A stretch of 64,000 nucleotides of DNA. It comes from Pomphorhynchus laevis. Taxonomy: Eukaryota; Acanthocephala; Palaeacanthocephala; Echinorhynchida; Pomphorhynchidae. Both the position numbers and the translations under genes were made by a program. The notes under the pieces were generated by a model that had not been told where the DNA came from, ran no database searches, and saw only the letters and a program-made list of their open reading frames with translations. Below, piece by piece: positions 52,386 to 63,924 of this stretch (the first letter of the stretch is position 1; each line of letters begins with the position of its first letter). The DNA lies in the NCBI GenBank assembly GCA_012934845.2, contig WNNJ02003282.1, positions 1 through 64,000 on the forward strand. Reading direction: 5' to 3'.

Positions 52386-53951
52386 ATGACAAACAATGAT
52401 ATTCGCGTGCTCTTGGTCGGATCAGGAGGAATAGGCTGCGAAATATTGAAAAATTTGGTGCTGATGAACTATACTCACATTGATGTTGTTGATATGGATA
52501 CAATTGAGCTAAGTAACTTAAACAGACAGTTTCTTTTCAGGCAGAGTCACGTTGGTCAACCTAAAGCTGTTACTGCAGTAAATTCAATTTTGCAATTTGC
52601 TCCCGACAGAGATATTAATGCGTTGGTATCAGATATCACTACTTACGGAGCTGAATTTTTCCGTAACTATACAATCGTGTTCAATGCCCTTGATAATAAA
52701 AAAGCTAGAAGTTATGTGAATAGAATGTGCGTAGCAGTTAACTGCCCTTTAATTGAGTCCGGGTCGTCAGGCTATTCGGGGCAGGCATGCCCGATTATTC
52801 CATATCAAACGGAGTGTTATGATTGTACACCGAAACCGGCAACCAAATCTTATCCAGGGTGCACTATTAGAAACACTCCTTCCGAATTTATACATTGCGT
52901 CGTTTGGGCAAAATCCCTTTTTAATCAATTGTTCGGTCAAGCTGACGAATTAGGAGATGATAATGATGTGTCCCCGGATCAATCGGACGACGTCAATGCC
53001 GAAGTTAGTAAAAAGCATATTTCAATGCGGAAATTGGCCGAACAGTATGAATACGATGAAAAACTTATATTTAAGAAAGTTTTTAATGACGACATTAACG
53101 TATTATTATCGATGAGTAATCTGTGGGTCAAAAGGGTCCCACCCAAACCGATCATTTTAGAACCCAGTACTACGTCTGAAAATATAAAATACAATGATGA
53201 AACGCAAACATTTTCAGATCTTAAAATCCCAAATAGTGTCTGTGAACTTGCTGATATATTTTTTGAGTCTGTTAATGAAATTAAGAAATGCATACCTTTA
53301 AGCTTTGATAAAGATGATCAATATACTATTGATTTTGTATATGCATCAGCTAATCTTCGAGCAGAAGCATTTCACATTCCAATGTCAAGTAAATTTGATG
53401 TTAAATCAAAGGCAGGTAATATAATTCCTGCTATTGCCAGCACAAATGCTATAGTGGCCGCTCTTGCAGTTCATCAAGGTGACAAACTAATCATGAAGTC
53501 TAAATCGGAATCTATTGATAGTTGCTGTGTATATGTAAAACCAAAACAATTGACACCGATGCTATGTTCAGCTCTTCCTAACCCTGATTGCTTTGTTTGC
53601 GGTGGACACTTAGGCATAACCGTAAGTCTTAATACTAATCACTGTACTCTTGCTGATCTTCGTAAATTCATAACAGATAAACTTGGATCTGACATAATTG
53701 ATCTTATCCTTGCTGATGGTCGATTATTACCAGATGATCTCAATTCGTCTAAATGCTTATTATCTAATTTCGGTATTGGAAAAGCGGGTGCGTCGCTTTT
53801 AACGGCCGAAACAGACGATGACGATCGAGTGCAGATAATTGTATCTGCTGATAACTCGATTAAGGGAACACAGATCATTTCTCATCAAAACAGAGGAATT
53901 AAGCGTAAAAGAAAATCTAGTATTGTTGATTCTGTTAATACGATGTTGTGA
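52386..53951 (+). CDS. UBA2: SUMO-activating enzyme subunit 2 (UBA2/SAE2), intronless
   Basis: Catalytic subunit of the heterodimeric SUMO E1. With SAE1 it adenylates SUMO using ATP and carries it on a cysteine before passing it to UBC9, mainly in the nucleus. Single open frame of 521 residues. Visible: nucleotide loop VGSGGIGCEI (11-20), DxDTIELSNLNRQFLF (36-51), NALDNKKARSYVNRMC (100-115), zinc cysteines CYDC (144-147) and CFVC (402-405), catalytic Cys159 in PGCTIRNTPSE, IPAIASTNAIVAAL (347-360), then a ubiquitin-fold domain (about 410-490) and a basic IKRKRK (505-510) likely serving as a nuclear signal. Human UBA2 is 640 residues; the acidic C-terminal tail is much shorter here. No intron, in contrast to TPI: either the gene lost introns or it is an expressed retrocopy. 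TAG directly before ATG suggests a splice acceptor. AATAAA at 54,056. Intact. Confidence 0.96.
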   Translation: MTNNDIRVLLVGSGGIGCEILKNLVLMNYTHIDVVDMDTIELSNLNRQFLFRQSHVGQPKAVTAVNSILQFAPDRDINALVSDITTYGAEFFRNYTIVFNALDNKKARSYVNRMCVAVNCPLIESGSSGYSGQACPIIPYQTECYDCTPKPATKSYPGCTIRNTPSEFIHCVVWAKSLFNQLFGQADELGDDNDVSPDQSDDVNAEVSKKHISMRKLAEQYEYDEKLIFKKVFNDDINVLLSMSNLWVKRVPPKPIILEPSTTSENIKYNDETQTFSDLKIPNSVCELADIFFESVNEIKKCIPLSFDKDDQYTIDFVYASANLRAEAFHIPMSSKFDVKSKAGNIIPAIASTNAIVAALAVHQGDKLIMKSKSESIDSCCVYVKPKQLTPMLCSALPNPDCFVCGGHLGITVSLNTNHCTLADLRKFITDKLGSDIIDLILADGRLLPDDLNSSKCLLSNFGIGKAGASLLTAETDDDDRVQIIVSADNSIKGTQIISHQNRGIKRKRKSSIVDSVNTML

Positions 53952-54055
53952 AATGGCTTCATTATAAATCCGATGTAAAAATATTAAAATCTGTATAACT
54001 GGAAATCTTACTGAGCGTCAAATTATAATTTTTTTTATTGTACTAAAAGTTGAGA

Positions 54056-54061
54056 AATAAA
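54056..54061 (+). terminator. Candidate UBA2 polyadenylation signal
   Basis: AATAAA 105 bp downstream of the UBA2 stop codon, with a T-run before it; the first canonical hexamer. Confidence 0.6.
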
Positions 54062-54257
54062 TATTTACAGATTTAATACTTTGAAAAGTATGCATAGTAA
54101 CTGCGAATTATGATTTTTAAAACGAGTTTTTATGTCCTTCATAATCACGCCTACCTACAGTAGATAAATATAAGTAAGCATTTGAATAAACTTGATGAGT
54201 TCCATTCAATTTCAAATAAAAAAATTTTAAATAAATTCTATCATAAAATATATTTTT

Positions 54258-54362
54258 TATTAACTGATCAAAGTAGAAAGTGATAAAATCTTTATTGAAA
54301 TATAAGAAGATTTAATATTTTTCAATAAAAATTATAATCACTCTCTCCTTTGATCAGTTTAT
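54258..54362. repeat. ~105-bp inverted repeat downstream of UBA2
   Basis: AACTGATCAAAG near the left end pairs with CTTTGATCAGTT near 54,360, and the match continues inward (AGTGAT/ATCACT, TTATTGAA/TTCAATAA) with minor mismatches. Looks like a tiny MITE. Confidence 0.7.
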
Positions 54363-55299
54363 AATTTTTATGAGTGAACGACAAATTTACAACATAATTT
54401 TTTATATGAAAAAATAAATTGTTTCAGGTGCATATTTCATGGGAAAAATTGATAAATGTGCGTATGTACTAAGACATTGTTTGAGCCGATGAATTGAACT
54501 GCAAATCAGTATCCAACACATGGATTCGATTCTAGATTTGGTTTAAAATTATTAGCTGATAATTTATATAGAATAAATTAATTTATTTTAAATAAATATT
54601 ATATATAATAAATAAATTGATTGTTGCGATTACTTATATAAAATAAATTAATTCACCATATATTTGCCTTATATAAAATAATTTTATTTATCTTCGATAT
54701 ATTATAAAAATATAAATTCATTTTATATTTATACATAAATTTGTTTATTCGTCTAGAATGTATCCTATATAAAATAAATTAATTTATCTTATATTTAAAC
54801 TTTAAAATATTATTTTTTCTTATATATTAAAAATTAAATTTATTTAAAATTTATCGATTTAATGTTTAGTAAAATTACTTACAAATAAGATAATAATATA
54901 AAAGTGAAATTATTTTTAAACTATGTAAAATATACATACAAAATTACATTAATATCAAATATGAGCAGCACATAAATATGATAAACTGCAGTTAAAATTG
55001 AACAGAAATATGTTAATTTTATTGTAGTTCATTTAATTGTATAAGCTACAATTAATTGTGTAAATGTTTGTGTATTTAGTTTTGCTAAATGCAAAAAATA
55101 AATGATAAAAATAAAAATAAGAAAAAATAAAAATAAATGATAAGGAAGGGCAGCTAGTTTCTGACTAGAGCCCCGAATTTTCCGCAATCTCGAAAAATCG
55201 AAATCGACCCCCCTGAGCGAAGTAAATCGCCGGATCAATAAATATGCGATAACCCTGGATTTTAAATGTTGCGAAGAAAGAGATCACACTAGTCGTGAC
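54363..55299. other. AT-rich region
   Basis: TATATAAAATAAATTAATTT-type words recur irregularly at 54,565-54,800 (low-order tandem-like). No gene recognised. Confidence 0.5.
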
Positions 55300-55500
55300 G
55301 TAATTATTAAGTGAATACACATAAAGTCAAATAGTTAATCAACATACACTTCAATCAAATTCGTTTTATGTACAATTTGTACAAGCTTTCGATATTCTCT
55401 GTCTAAGTGACGATCAAATGCTGTTAGTAAACGTTTAGCTTGCTGAAACTTCTTTCAACGTCAGAGATGTTCGCGGGTATTTGCAGTATCCTTACCGTAG
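55300..55500 (-). mobile_element. hAT transposase C-terminal fragment
   Basis: Minus strand 55,492-55,434 reads LQIPANISDVERSFSKLNVY. The ERSFSKLK motif is characteristic of the dimerisation region at the C-terminus of hAT-superfamily transposases. Downstream (REYRKLVQIVHKTN, 55,420-55,370) is out of frame and decayed. The rest of the transposase is missing; the LINE starting near 55,510 directly abuts it. Confidence 0.5.
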
Positions 55501-55509
55501 CGTGAGATG

Positions 55510-56570
55510 AATTCGACAATCTGCCAGTGTTGTTAGGTGTTCCACAGGGAAGTGTATTGGGTCCCATCTTATTCAGTCTTTATATCAACGATTTGATACC
55601 AAATATCAGTTCATTCAGTTTATTATATGCAGATGATCTTAAAGTTTGGCGACCTATTATTTCCGATCTTGACAAACAGCATTTACAAAGCGACGTCGAC
55701 GTTATATCCAATTGGTCTAAACGAAATCACTTGAGGATCAATTCCGCTAAATGTACATGTATGCGTATATCACGAAGATCATGTGATCATCTTGGAGGTG
55801 AGTACCAGTTTGGTTCAATTAGTATCGAAAGAACCAACTCATATAAAGATTTGGGAGTTTGGGTTTGTGCTGACTTATCCACTCGAAAGCATTCAGACTA
55901 TGTGTGTTGCATCACAAAACGCTTAATAGGACATACTCGTCGAGCTCTGATAGGCATAGATCCGTTATGTTACCATACCTTAGCAAATGCGTTTTTCTTG
56001 AGCCATATCTTATACGCATCGCCAGCTTGTTATCCCGAAACTACTTATGAGCGTCGTGCATTGGAGAAAGTGTTCAGATCAACAACTAAATTAGTCTCAG
56101 GGCTGCATATTTATGGCTACGCGAAACGCCTCCAGATATTAAATATGCCTTGTCTGCGATATATCCGTGACAAGCGAGATCTCTTTCTTGTTTGGAAAAT
56201 TCTGCATACTAAAGATCATCCACTGTCACATCTACTGCAACTGAGAGGTCAACCTTCTCTTCGCGGACACCCCCTGATGCTGAAAACACAAAGGTACATG
56301 CATGCAGTTTCCTGCTTTGCCAAACGAGTCGTACGATCTTGGAATTCGCTTCAGAGTGCGACCGTTTTGTCGTCTACTGCTTCAAGTTTTTGCGCCCTAC
56401 TGGATGATGACCCTTCCTTCTCAAGACAACGGTGGGATTTTCAGTAGTTTATCTGATGATGGAGGGACAAAACGACTCTTATTCTTTTTATTCTTTTTAT
56501 TTTGTGAAGCAACTTGTAAAGAGCCTCGGCTCAATTCGTTGTCAATTAATAATAATAATTGATTTCCAAA
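55510..56570 (+). mobile_element. 5'-truncated Jockey/CR1-like LINE
   Basis: A 306-residue open frame (55,527-56,447) starting inside RT: LGVPQGSVLGPILFSLYIND (motif B), LLYADDLKVWRP (motif C, intact YADD), NWSKRNHLRINSAKCTCMR, SYKDLGVWV, then the C-terminal region FFLSHILYASPACYPE, TTKLVSGLHIYGY and KRVVRSWNSL. No stops until the natural end, so a young truncated insert. The 3' tail: GAGCC-TC-GGCTC hairpin at 56,521-56,532, then TTGTCAATTAATAATAATAA. Confidence 0.85.
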
Positions 56571-57300
56571 AATTATGGGCACTGAAATCTATACGTACGT
56601 AGCTGCTAATTTCAACATATAACAGCCACTCGCTGGCACAAGCTTCACCTATATCAGTGTACCCTTATCTATTCATTTTTGTAAATTAAGTTAAACTGAT
56701 ATGTAAAGCTAACATTCAGAAATTTTATCGTATTTAATTTGCGATATTATTTAGTATTTATTTACAACAATCCCATTCTTTGGATTTTCCAGATCGACAT
56801 TCCCTAATGATTTTTCCGTGTTTCATTTACTTTGGAATATATTTGCAGGGTAGGCTATTACGCGTAGTTATATGTATGTTTTATTAAGAATTAGCGTTTA
56901 TACTTATTTATAAATGCAAAACCAAATTTATACTAGTGGCACACTTACTTAAGTATTCGTTGAATTTCTGAGATTTTGACCGGACGTAACATGTTAACTT
57001 TTATCAGGTCAAGCCAACGTGCACATTTTAATAATCATATTGATGGTAACTAATAATGCATCTTATCTGCAGATGCAATTGCATCAGAATTAAAATCACG
57101 TGTGGTTTCGGACTTGAGTGCATTCAGCCAAAAATAAAACTCCAAATATTATAGGCATCGTTTATTATCTGCGTTTGATGAATTTCTTTGTTTAGATGTC
57201 CACTATAAAAAAATTTAATCAAAATTATTTTAAATTCCAAGCAATTATGGTTTGCATCATATCTATCCGACCATTCTTTTCGCGTCTGTCCAAATTCATC
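56571..57300. other. Gap without a gene
   Basis: Nothing recognised on either strand. Confidence 0.5.
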
Positions 57301-58345
57301 CTCCTCTCTCATCCCTATTTTTTGCGGGGCCTCACAAGGCTCAGTCATAGATAGGTCCCCTGCTTTTCTCTCTTCTGCTTGGCGATCTCTCTCCGTTTAT
57401 CAAACCTTACTCCTTTAACATCATGCAATACGCCGATGACATCTTTATTTATGCCCATGCACCCGTCCATCGCACACACGATATTGGCATTTCTGCCTCC
57501 AACTGTCTTTCTTCTATCTACAAACGTATTTCCATCTTCGTCTCGTTCTATACCCAGACAAGTCCAAAATAATGTCGATCTTCCCTCGTCAACCTAACAT
57601 ATCCTCTCCCCATGTATCTTTTGCCTCATCAATAATCCCTATAGTCCACAATCTCACTTTCTTAGGATTCCATTTCGAAGATCACATTTTCCTTAAACCC
57701 TTCGTCAGCAACAAGGTCCGCTCGTCTAACTTAATTCTCCATGGCACCCGCCGTATCTGCCCCCTTATCGACTTCCGTACTTGTATGTTTCTTATTTTAT
57801 CGCTTCTTTTCCCTAAAATCGATTACTGCCTCAGCATTTTCGCCAATTCTCCAAAATCCATCATCCTACCCCTACAACACATCATCAACTCCGCCGTTCG
57901 AGTGCTCTTACGTATCCGTCGCTTTGACCACACATCCACATATCTTGCCCAAGTCTCCTGGCCTACCATTCACATTCGCAACCAACTCCGCCTTCTCGTA
58001 ACTTTTTGTCTCATCGCTGTCGATTCCCCATCGTTCATCAATCTCCCTTTCTTAGACGACACTCGCTCCACTTTTCTATCGCTGCGTTCCCGTAATTCCC
58101 TCACTCTACGATCCCAATTACTCTAACAACTACGGTCTCATATCCTTCCTCGTCGCTGCACCCTCGCCTGGAATCAGCTCCTTCTCGACGTCCGCCGTGA
58201 TCCCTCCTTTATAACATTCAAATACCTCCACCGTTCCCACCTCGACACATGATTTAGATTTTTGTTTTTTCTTCTACTTTTTCTTCGTGGTTATGTAAGC
58301 GTGTGCCAACACGCATTTGCCACGTAAAAATAAATTCTTTTTTAA
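57300..58345 (+). mobile_element. 5'-truncated APE-type LINE (copy 1 of two)
   Basis: Begins in RT: PLLFSLLLGDLSPFIKPYSF and QYADDIFIYAHAPVH (intact YADD, about 57,425-57,470). After one frame change a 184-residue frame (57,572-58,126) has FLGFHFEDHI, FPKIDYCLSIFANSP and RRFDHTSTYLAQVSWP with LRSRNSLTLRS. A further shift precedes WNQLLLDVR. The tail has a GCGTGTGCCAACACGC hairpin (58,300-58,315). Homologous to the longer copy at 58.7-62.4 kb. Confidence 0.8.
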
Positions 58346-58739
58346 ACCGTACAACATATAATAATTCGTCGAATCTCAGAATCGGTTTTCGTTTTGCTTT
58401 TGCTGTTTGATAAACCTTTATAATATGCAATATGTATCGAATCATAAAGAGCTGCTTTTAATAAGGTATTCTATCGATAAACGACAAGTTAAGATGGAAA
58501 CACTCCAGAACCTTTACATTTATCTTATAAATAATTAAGAACAAATTTCTTGACGCAGATTTAATGAACATTCGCTTCATTAGAGAAACAAGAATCTACT
58601 TTGACATATTTGTTATTATTGCATAGCCAATGAATGCAATTATTTTGCAATCAAAAATATTCATCTGAATAGAGATGTATATCTCTATTCAGATGATAAT
58701 AACATCTTTTCAGGCTTATCAGCAATGTTCGGGTAAAAA
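58346..58739. other. Spacer between two LINE copies
   Basis: No gene. A perfect hairpin of AATAGAGATGTATATCTCTATT type lies at about 58,669-58,690 (TTCATCTGAATAGAGAT/ATCTCTATTCAGATGA). Confidence 0.5.
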
Positions 58740-61700
58740 TGTATGACCGCTATGGGTATTAAGATAAACTGTTTACATATGGTTTTTGTTCAGCGGTACA
58801 ACTTCTACAGCTATCAATCTCGCACAACAAGTGGCGTATGGACCCTTGTTTTAGTTAAAATATCCAACTGCTCGGTGTATCAACGTAAACCGTTTGCATG
58901 TGGTTTTTGTTCAGCAATACAACTTCTACAGCTTTCCAGCTTATCCACCTCTGTTTCACACACAACCACTCAGACCGATACTGTTTTTGACATTTTCCTC
59001 GCATCAACATGACTTTGCATCGTATAATCGTTCAGCTACGGGTCAAACTTTCATTCATCTTAATCATCCTAACAATGCGAACGGTAAAGCTTTTCATATC
59101 GTACCTCCTCTTTTCTATTCATCCCCCATCCAAATACCTCACATACTTCTTTATCTTCACGTACTTCTCACCCGTATCACTTCATAATAATCTACATCGT
59201 TCCGTTAAAATCATCTCCAGTAACATCTCCGATAAACCGATTCAACACTCCACTTCTGTCACAGATGCCCTTACCTATCTTAATTATCCATTGAGCACCC
59301 CTGTCATTCCCACTTTTACCTGCTCGTCTGCCTCTTCTCCTACCAGCTCTGTCCGTCCACAACTTCCACTTAATCGTTTTCCTTCTCGCGATCCCTGTAT
59401 TATCATATCAATTTAAAGCTTTCAGAATATGCTTATCTACAATTTCGCGCCAATGATAATGTAACTGCTATCAGGTATATCGTAGCAACCATTCTTCCTG
59501 ATGATAATCCATCCCTCTTCAATGATATCGCTCCTGTATATTTTATCCTTTTAAACAAATCCACTCGTCCAATCATCACATTCGTTACTCCTAAAAATCG
59601 TTTTCCGACATAGTTCACATGCCTCCTCGTTATTCTCCCAACTTTTTAAACTTCTTACCACTTCATCTACACGTCGTATCTTTCCTGACTGCTCCTCTTC
59701 TGATATTTTTCAGCTCAATTCAACTCACATTGAAAAACATCGACATGAAACAATCGGCGAGTCATCCATAACAATCCGTCAAATCAACGAAAATTTCCAT
59801 GTCCTATACACGAGGCCGAAAATCCGATGGCGTATCGTCTCCCCCAGCCTTCTTTGCTTATCGATCTCGCTCCGAGACATACTTTTCGTCTTAGTATTTT
59901 CAACACTGGCTCCATTTTTTGCAAAGCTGATTTGCTCCTTGATATCTCCGATCAATTATCTATCGATATTCTCTGCATTACTAAATCCTGGCACTGATCC
60001 TGACAATCTTGCTATTCGTCGTCTATGTCGCTCTGGTTGTTCTCTAATTAAATCAGCTCGTCCAATTGTATTTTCCACATCTGCTGCTTCTAACCATGGC
60101 GGTATTGTCGCCACTGCTCGTCACCCGAAGTCTCTACATAAAATTAATGCTAACATCCATTACACTTCGTTCGAATTCTTCATATTCAGATCATTAATTC
60201 TTTTCTCTCTAGAACTTGTGATTGTGAACCTTTCAGGCTCAGCTACCCCTCAAGTATGTTATTTAGCGGGCTTGCGGATCTTTCTCATTGTTCATTGTCT
60301 TATACTCCTTCATTTGTTCTCGGCGACTTTAAAATTCGTCTTGATCGCCCGGCTGACTCTGACTCTATCACTTTAACTAATCTTTTTTCTGATTTTAACT
60401 ATAAATTAATTTCAACAAGCCCAACTCATATTCTCGGCGGTGCTCTTACTGATCCTGGTTTGTCCAGTCATTTCCTTATCACTCTTACTCGTCTCCATCC
60501 TCCTTCTCTGCCTCCAACATTAGCTACTCCAAGTCGACTCTGGAAACTTCTTGATATCTCTATTCTTTGCGCAGCCTTACTCAATTCTTTACTCTTTTCA
60601 CTTCCACTCAACTATCTTTCTCCCGGTGATTTCATTAGCTACTCCAAGTCGACTCTGGAAACTTCTTGATATCTCTATTCTTTGCGCAGCCTTACTCAAT
60701 TCTTTACTCTTTTCACTTCCACTTAACTATCTTTCTCCCGGTGATTTCTGCATTCTGTTTGATTCTGAAATTAGGACAATCCTCAATTACCTTATGCCTA
60801 GTTGACCTCGACGTTTTCATGTATTGAACCTTGCTCCCTGGTTCGATTCTGATTGTAGTCTTTATAAACGTCGACTCCGTCAGTCTTTTCGTGCGTTTAA
60901 TCGCTTTATTAAACGTTCTCCAAACTCACTCCTAATATCCGTGTTTCCTACATTTCTATCCGCCGTTTCCATCTCATTCTAATGCGTACTAAACGTACTC
61001 TATTTTGGCGAAATCAACTCGAGTCCTCTTCTAACTCTAAATCATTGAAAAATCTTAAACTCAATTATTTAATGATCATCACCCCTTGTAATATAAATCC
61101 TGAACAATTTTCTTTTTGTCTACAATCTAAGCTATCTAATTTACTTTCCCTTCTATCTATATGCCTTTGTACCCTCCCTTCTCTTTAAATAATTCCCTCC
61201 CAGAGCTATTTCATCTTCTTCCCGTTTTGTCTGATGAAGTTTCTTCGATTCTTTGGTCATTAAATAATAAAGCCTCTCCTTCTGACCCAGTTCCACTCAT
61301 TTGCTAGAACGTATATGCTAATATATCTCACTCTTCCTAACCACATTGTTCAACTTGTCTATCCGTAGCTGCACATTTCCTTCCAACTGAAAATGCACCA
61401 CTGTTCTTCTTCTCCTTAAAAGCAATCCTTCGACCTCTCACTGCCATCTTCGTATCGTCCTATTATTAACTTCCATGTTATGCAATATGCTGATTACATA
61501 CTCATTCTCATATATACTCATGCACCTTATTATCGTATGCATGGTCTTAGTGTTTCTGTTTCTAGCTGTCTCGCCTCAATTTTCAATATACTTTCTTCCC
61601 TTCGTCTTTCTCTGAATCCAAATAAATCCAAAATAACGTGGATATTTCTCAACGCCTCCTCTTAGAACATCTCTCTATATCATTAAATTCTACAATTCTC

Positions 61701-62415
61701 CCTATCGTTGATAATCTCGTTTTCCTAGGCTTTCATTTCGACAACTGACTTTCACTTAAACCTTTCGTTAGAGATAGATTACGCTCATCTATCTTAAGTC
61801 TCCCAAACCTCCGTCAAATTTGTAGATTGATCAATTTCCCTTCTTGCATAACTATAGTATCTTTCCTCCTTTTCTCAAGGCTTGATTACTGTCTTAGTTT
61901 ATTTTCCAACTCACCTAAATCCACTCTTTTCCCCCTACAATACATAGTATACACAGCCGTCCAAATTTTCCAACGTCTTCGTTGTTTTGACCATACATCT
62001 CGCAATCTTGATTCTCTCGATTTGCCTACCATTTATTGTCGTGTTCAACTTCGTCATCTCATTTCTGTCCGCCTTGTAACTTTTCATACCCCTTCCTTTC
62101 TCAACATTCCTTTTCTCGACAATTTTCGTTCTTTTTACTGTTCCTTGCGTTCCCGCAATTCCCTTATTTTATATGTACCAAACTACTCTACCTATTTTGG
62201 CTTTCGTTCCTTTCTTTTGGCTGATCCTTTCTCGTGGAATCATCTGTCCATTCATATACGCAAATCAACCGCCCTACCGTATATCAAACGCCAGATTCCA
62301 TCCCATTTAGACAATTTAACTAATTTATCTGCTTTACTTTTGCTGTCTTTTGTTATAGTGAACTTGTAAGCGTGCAGCTAGCAAGCATTTGCTACGTTAA
62401 ATAAATTATTAATTA
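58740..62415 (+). mobile_element. Long APE-type LINE (copy 2 of two)
   Basis: About 3.7 kb. Near the 5' end a ~55-bp segment is repeated at 58,761-58,812 and 58,882-58,932 (offset 121 bp). An unclear ORF1 region follows (59,000-59,800). Endonuclease pieces: ADLLLDISDQLSIDILCITK (about 59,925), NHGGIVATARHP (60,095), FVLGDFKIRLDRPADSDSIT (60,315; GDFN has become GDFK) and SPTHILGGALTDP. RT pieces: DEVSSILWSLNNKASPSDPV (61,235), then after missing sequence QYADYILILIYTHAP (61,480, YADD changed) and the C-terminal frame 61,827-62,369. Central RT motifs are deleted, many frames are broken, and a 115-bp tandem duplication lies within it. The tail resembles copy 1. Confidence 0.8.
60519..60748. repeat. 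115-bp tandem duplication inside the LINE
   Basis: 60,519-60,633 and 60,634-60,748 are identical except for one base (CCACTCAACT against CCACTTAACT). The length is not a multiple of three. Confidence 0.95.
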
Positions 62416-62574
62416 ATTAATAACATAACAGTTTTTCTTAATGTCTAATTATCTTAATTCTATTCCATGTTATATTATTTATCGATTCATAAAAATACTG
62501 GATTATAAAGATCTTTAGGTATTTCTAAAAATATATAAATTATCTATAATATGATATTTTATAGAATTAATTGT

Positions 62575-63390
62575 TTTAGATAGATTATTAATATGTGAAA
62601 GGTAAGGATGTTATAGTGCTCTCTTCTTTAATCCTAAACATGTGTCTGCAAACTAATGTACGAATATCGTCACGAACGAGTTGCAACATGACCTAATCAC
62701 TAACATCATCCTACGCCCACGATAGTACTAAGTGGATCTTCTATGCGCAGTCCCTGAGCACTAACGTTTCAACATGCTGTAATACTAGAATGGTCAATAT
62801 GGAATCCAGCTAGTCGTTGAACAATTGCACGAAATCTTCCTGCGAATCTGTTGACTTCTTACCGGTCTATTACTTTTCGAATAGATTTCCTGAGCAACAC
62901 GACCTAACTACTAACATCAACCTGCGCCGACGTTAGTAATCAGTCGATCATCAGTGCGCAGGATAATGTTAGTACTCAGCAGAGCATCCTACGCCCTGAT
63001 GATCCACTGAGTACTAGCGTCGACGCAGGATGATGTTAGTAGTTAAGTCGTGTTGTTCAGGAAATCTTTTTCGAAAATTGTTAGACCGGTCAGGAGTATA
63101 TAAATACGCAGGAATGTTGCGTGCATTTTTTCAACGATTTGCTAGATTCTCAATACACCATTCAAGTATTACTGCATTTTGAAACGTTAGTGATCAGTGC
63201 CTGTGCTCCGATGATCCACTGAGTACTAATGCTGGCGCAAGATTATGTTTGTCGGTATATCGTGTTGCAACTTGTTCGTGACGATGTTCGTAAACTAGTT
63301 TTCAGACACATGTTTAGAATTGAAGCATAAAGCAGTATAATATCCTTACATTTCACAGATTAATAACCTGCTCTAGAAATCTATTTCAAC
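62575..63390. mobile_element. ~800-bp palindromic foldback element
   Basis: The left half read from about 62,585 (AGGATGTTATAGTGCTC..., ACATGTGTCTGCAAACTA, CGTCACGAACGAGTTGCAAC) is matched in reverse complement by the right half ending AATATCCTTACATTTCACAG near 63,360. Inner arms (CCTGAGCAACACGACCTAAC, 62,889 onwards, against 63,040-63,062) share the same centre near 62,976, so the whole element is one palindrome with about 85-90% matching arms and almost no unpaired core. No transposase. It is a foldback/MITE-type DNA element. Confidence 0.85.
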
Positions 63391-63489
63391 GTAATTTTTA
63401 AGAATTTGAATATATTTGTCTACTTTAAACAAACAAATTTTAAAAAACTAAATCTTACAAGAAATTTAACGGATTATATTATAGTAATA

Positions 63490-63640
63490 ACCGAAATAGA
63501 TTTCCAGAGCAGATCATTATTCTGTGAAATGTGAGGATGTTATACGAATATCTTCTTTAATCCTAAACATGTGTCTGCAAACTAGTGTACGAATATCGTC
63601 ACGAACGAGTTGCAACATGACCTAATCACTAGTCCCTAAT
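63490..63640. mobile_element. Partial copy of the palindromic element
   Basis: GAAATAGATTTCCAGAGCAG at 63,491, then TGTGAAATGTGAGGATGTTA and CGTCACGAACGAGTTGCAAC to CTAATCACTAG. It matches the left arm of 62,575-63,390 and, inverted, the right flank at 63,340-63,395. Only one arm's outer part is present. 63,640-63,720 holds three further small hairpins (AGCTTCA/TGAAGCT; TGCTAATTTAGCA; CTAGAGATTTTCTAG). Confidence 0.8.
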
Positions 63641-63924
63641 CAATAGCTTCACTTGATGAAGCTGTTGTAGTGCTAATTTAGCACTCTGGATGATGTTACT
63701 AGAGATTTTCTAGTACATCATGCACTTGATTCATTAGTTGATTGCCGTCTGCTAGTCCTCCTCTGAATCCAGCTGTGGGAGAGAACTGTCACTGATGAGT
63801 TATAGTGATAATGAAAGGGCATTCGTCATTCTTTCGCGTCGGGCTTATATGATTACTAAAAATTCACACGGAATGGTATCATCATTTAAGATTAATATAA
63901 ATGCATCAATAGCTATTTTCGGCT

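Noticed and set aside
52386-53951. UBA2 as bacterial ThiF/MoeB contamination because it lacks introns
   Set aside because: PGCTIRNTPSE, both CxxC pairs, the ubiquitin-fold domain and base composition fit eukaryotic UBA2, not a bacterial E1-like protein.
63792-63819. CTGATGA followed by a UUAU/AUAA hairpin and GAAA, resembling a hammerhead core
   Set aside because: No complementary stem I strands and no credible stem III or NUH site could be found, so it is treated as chance.
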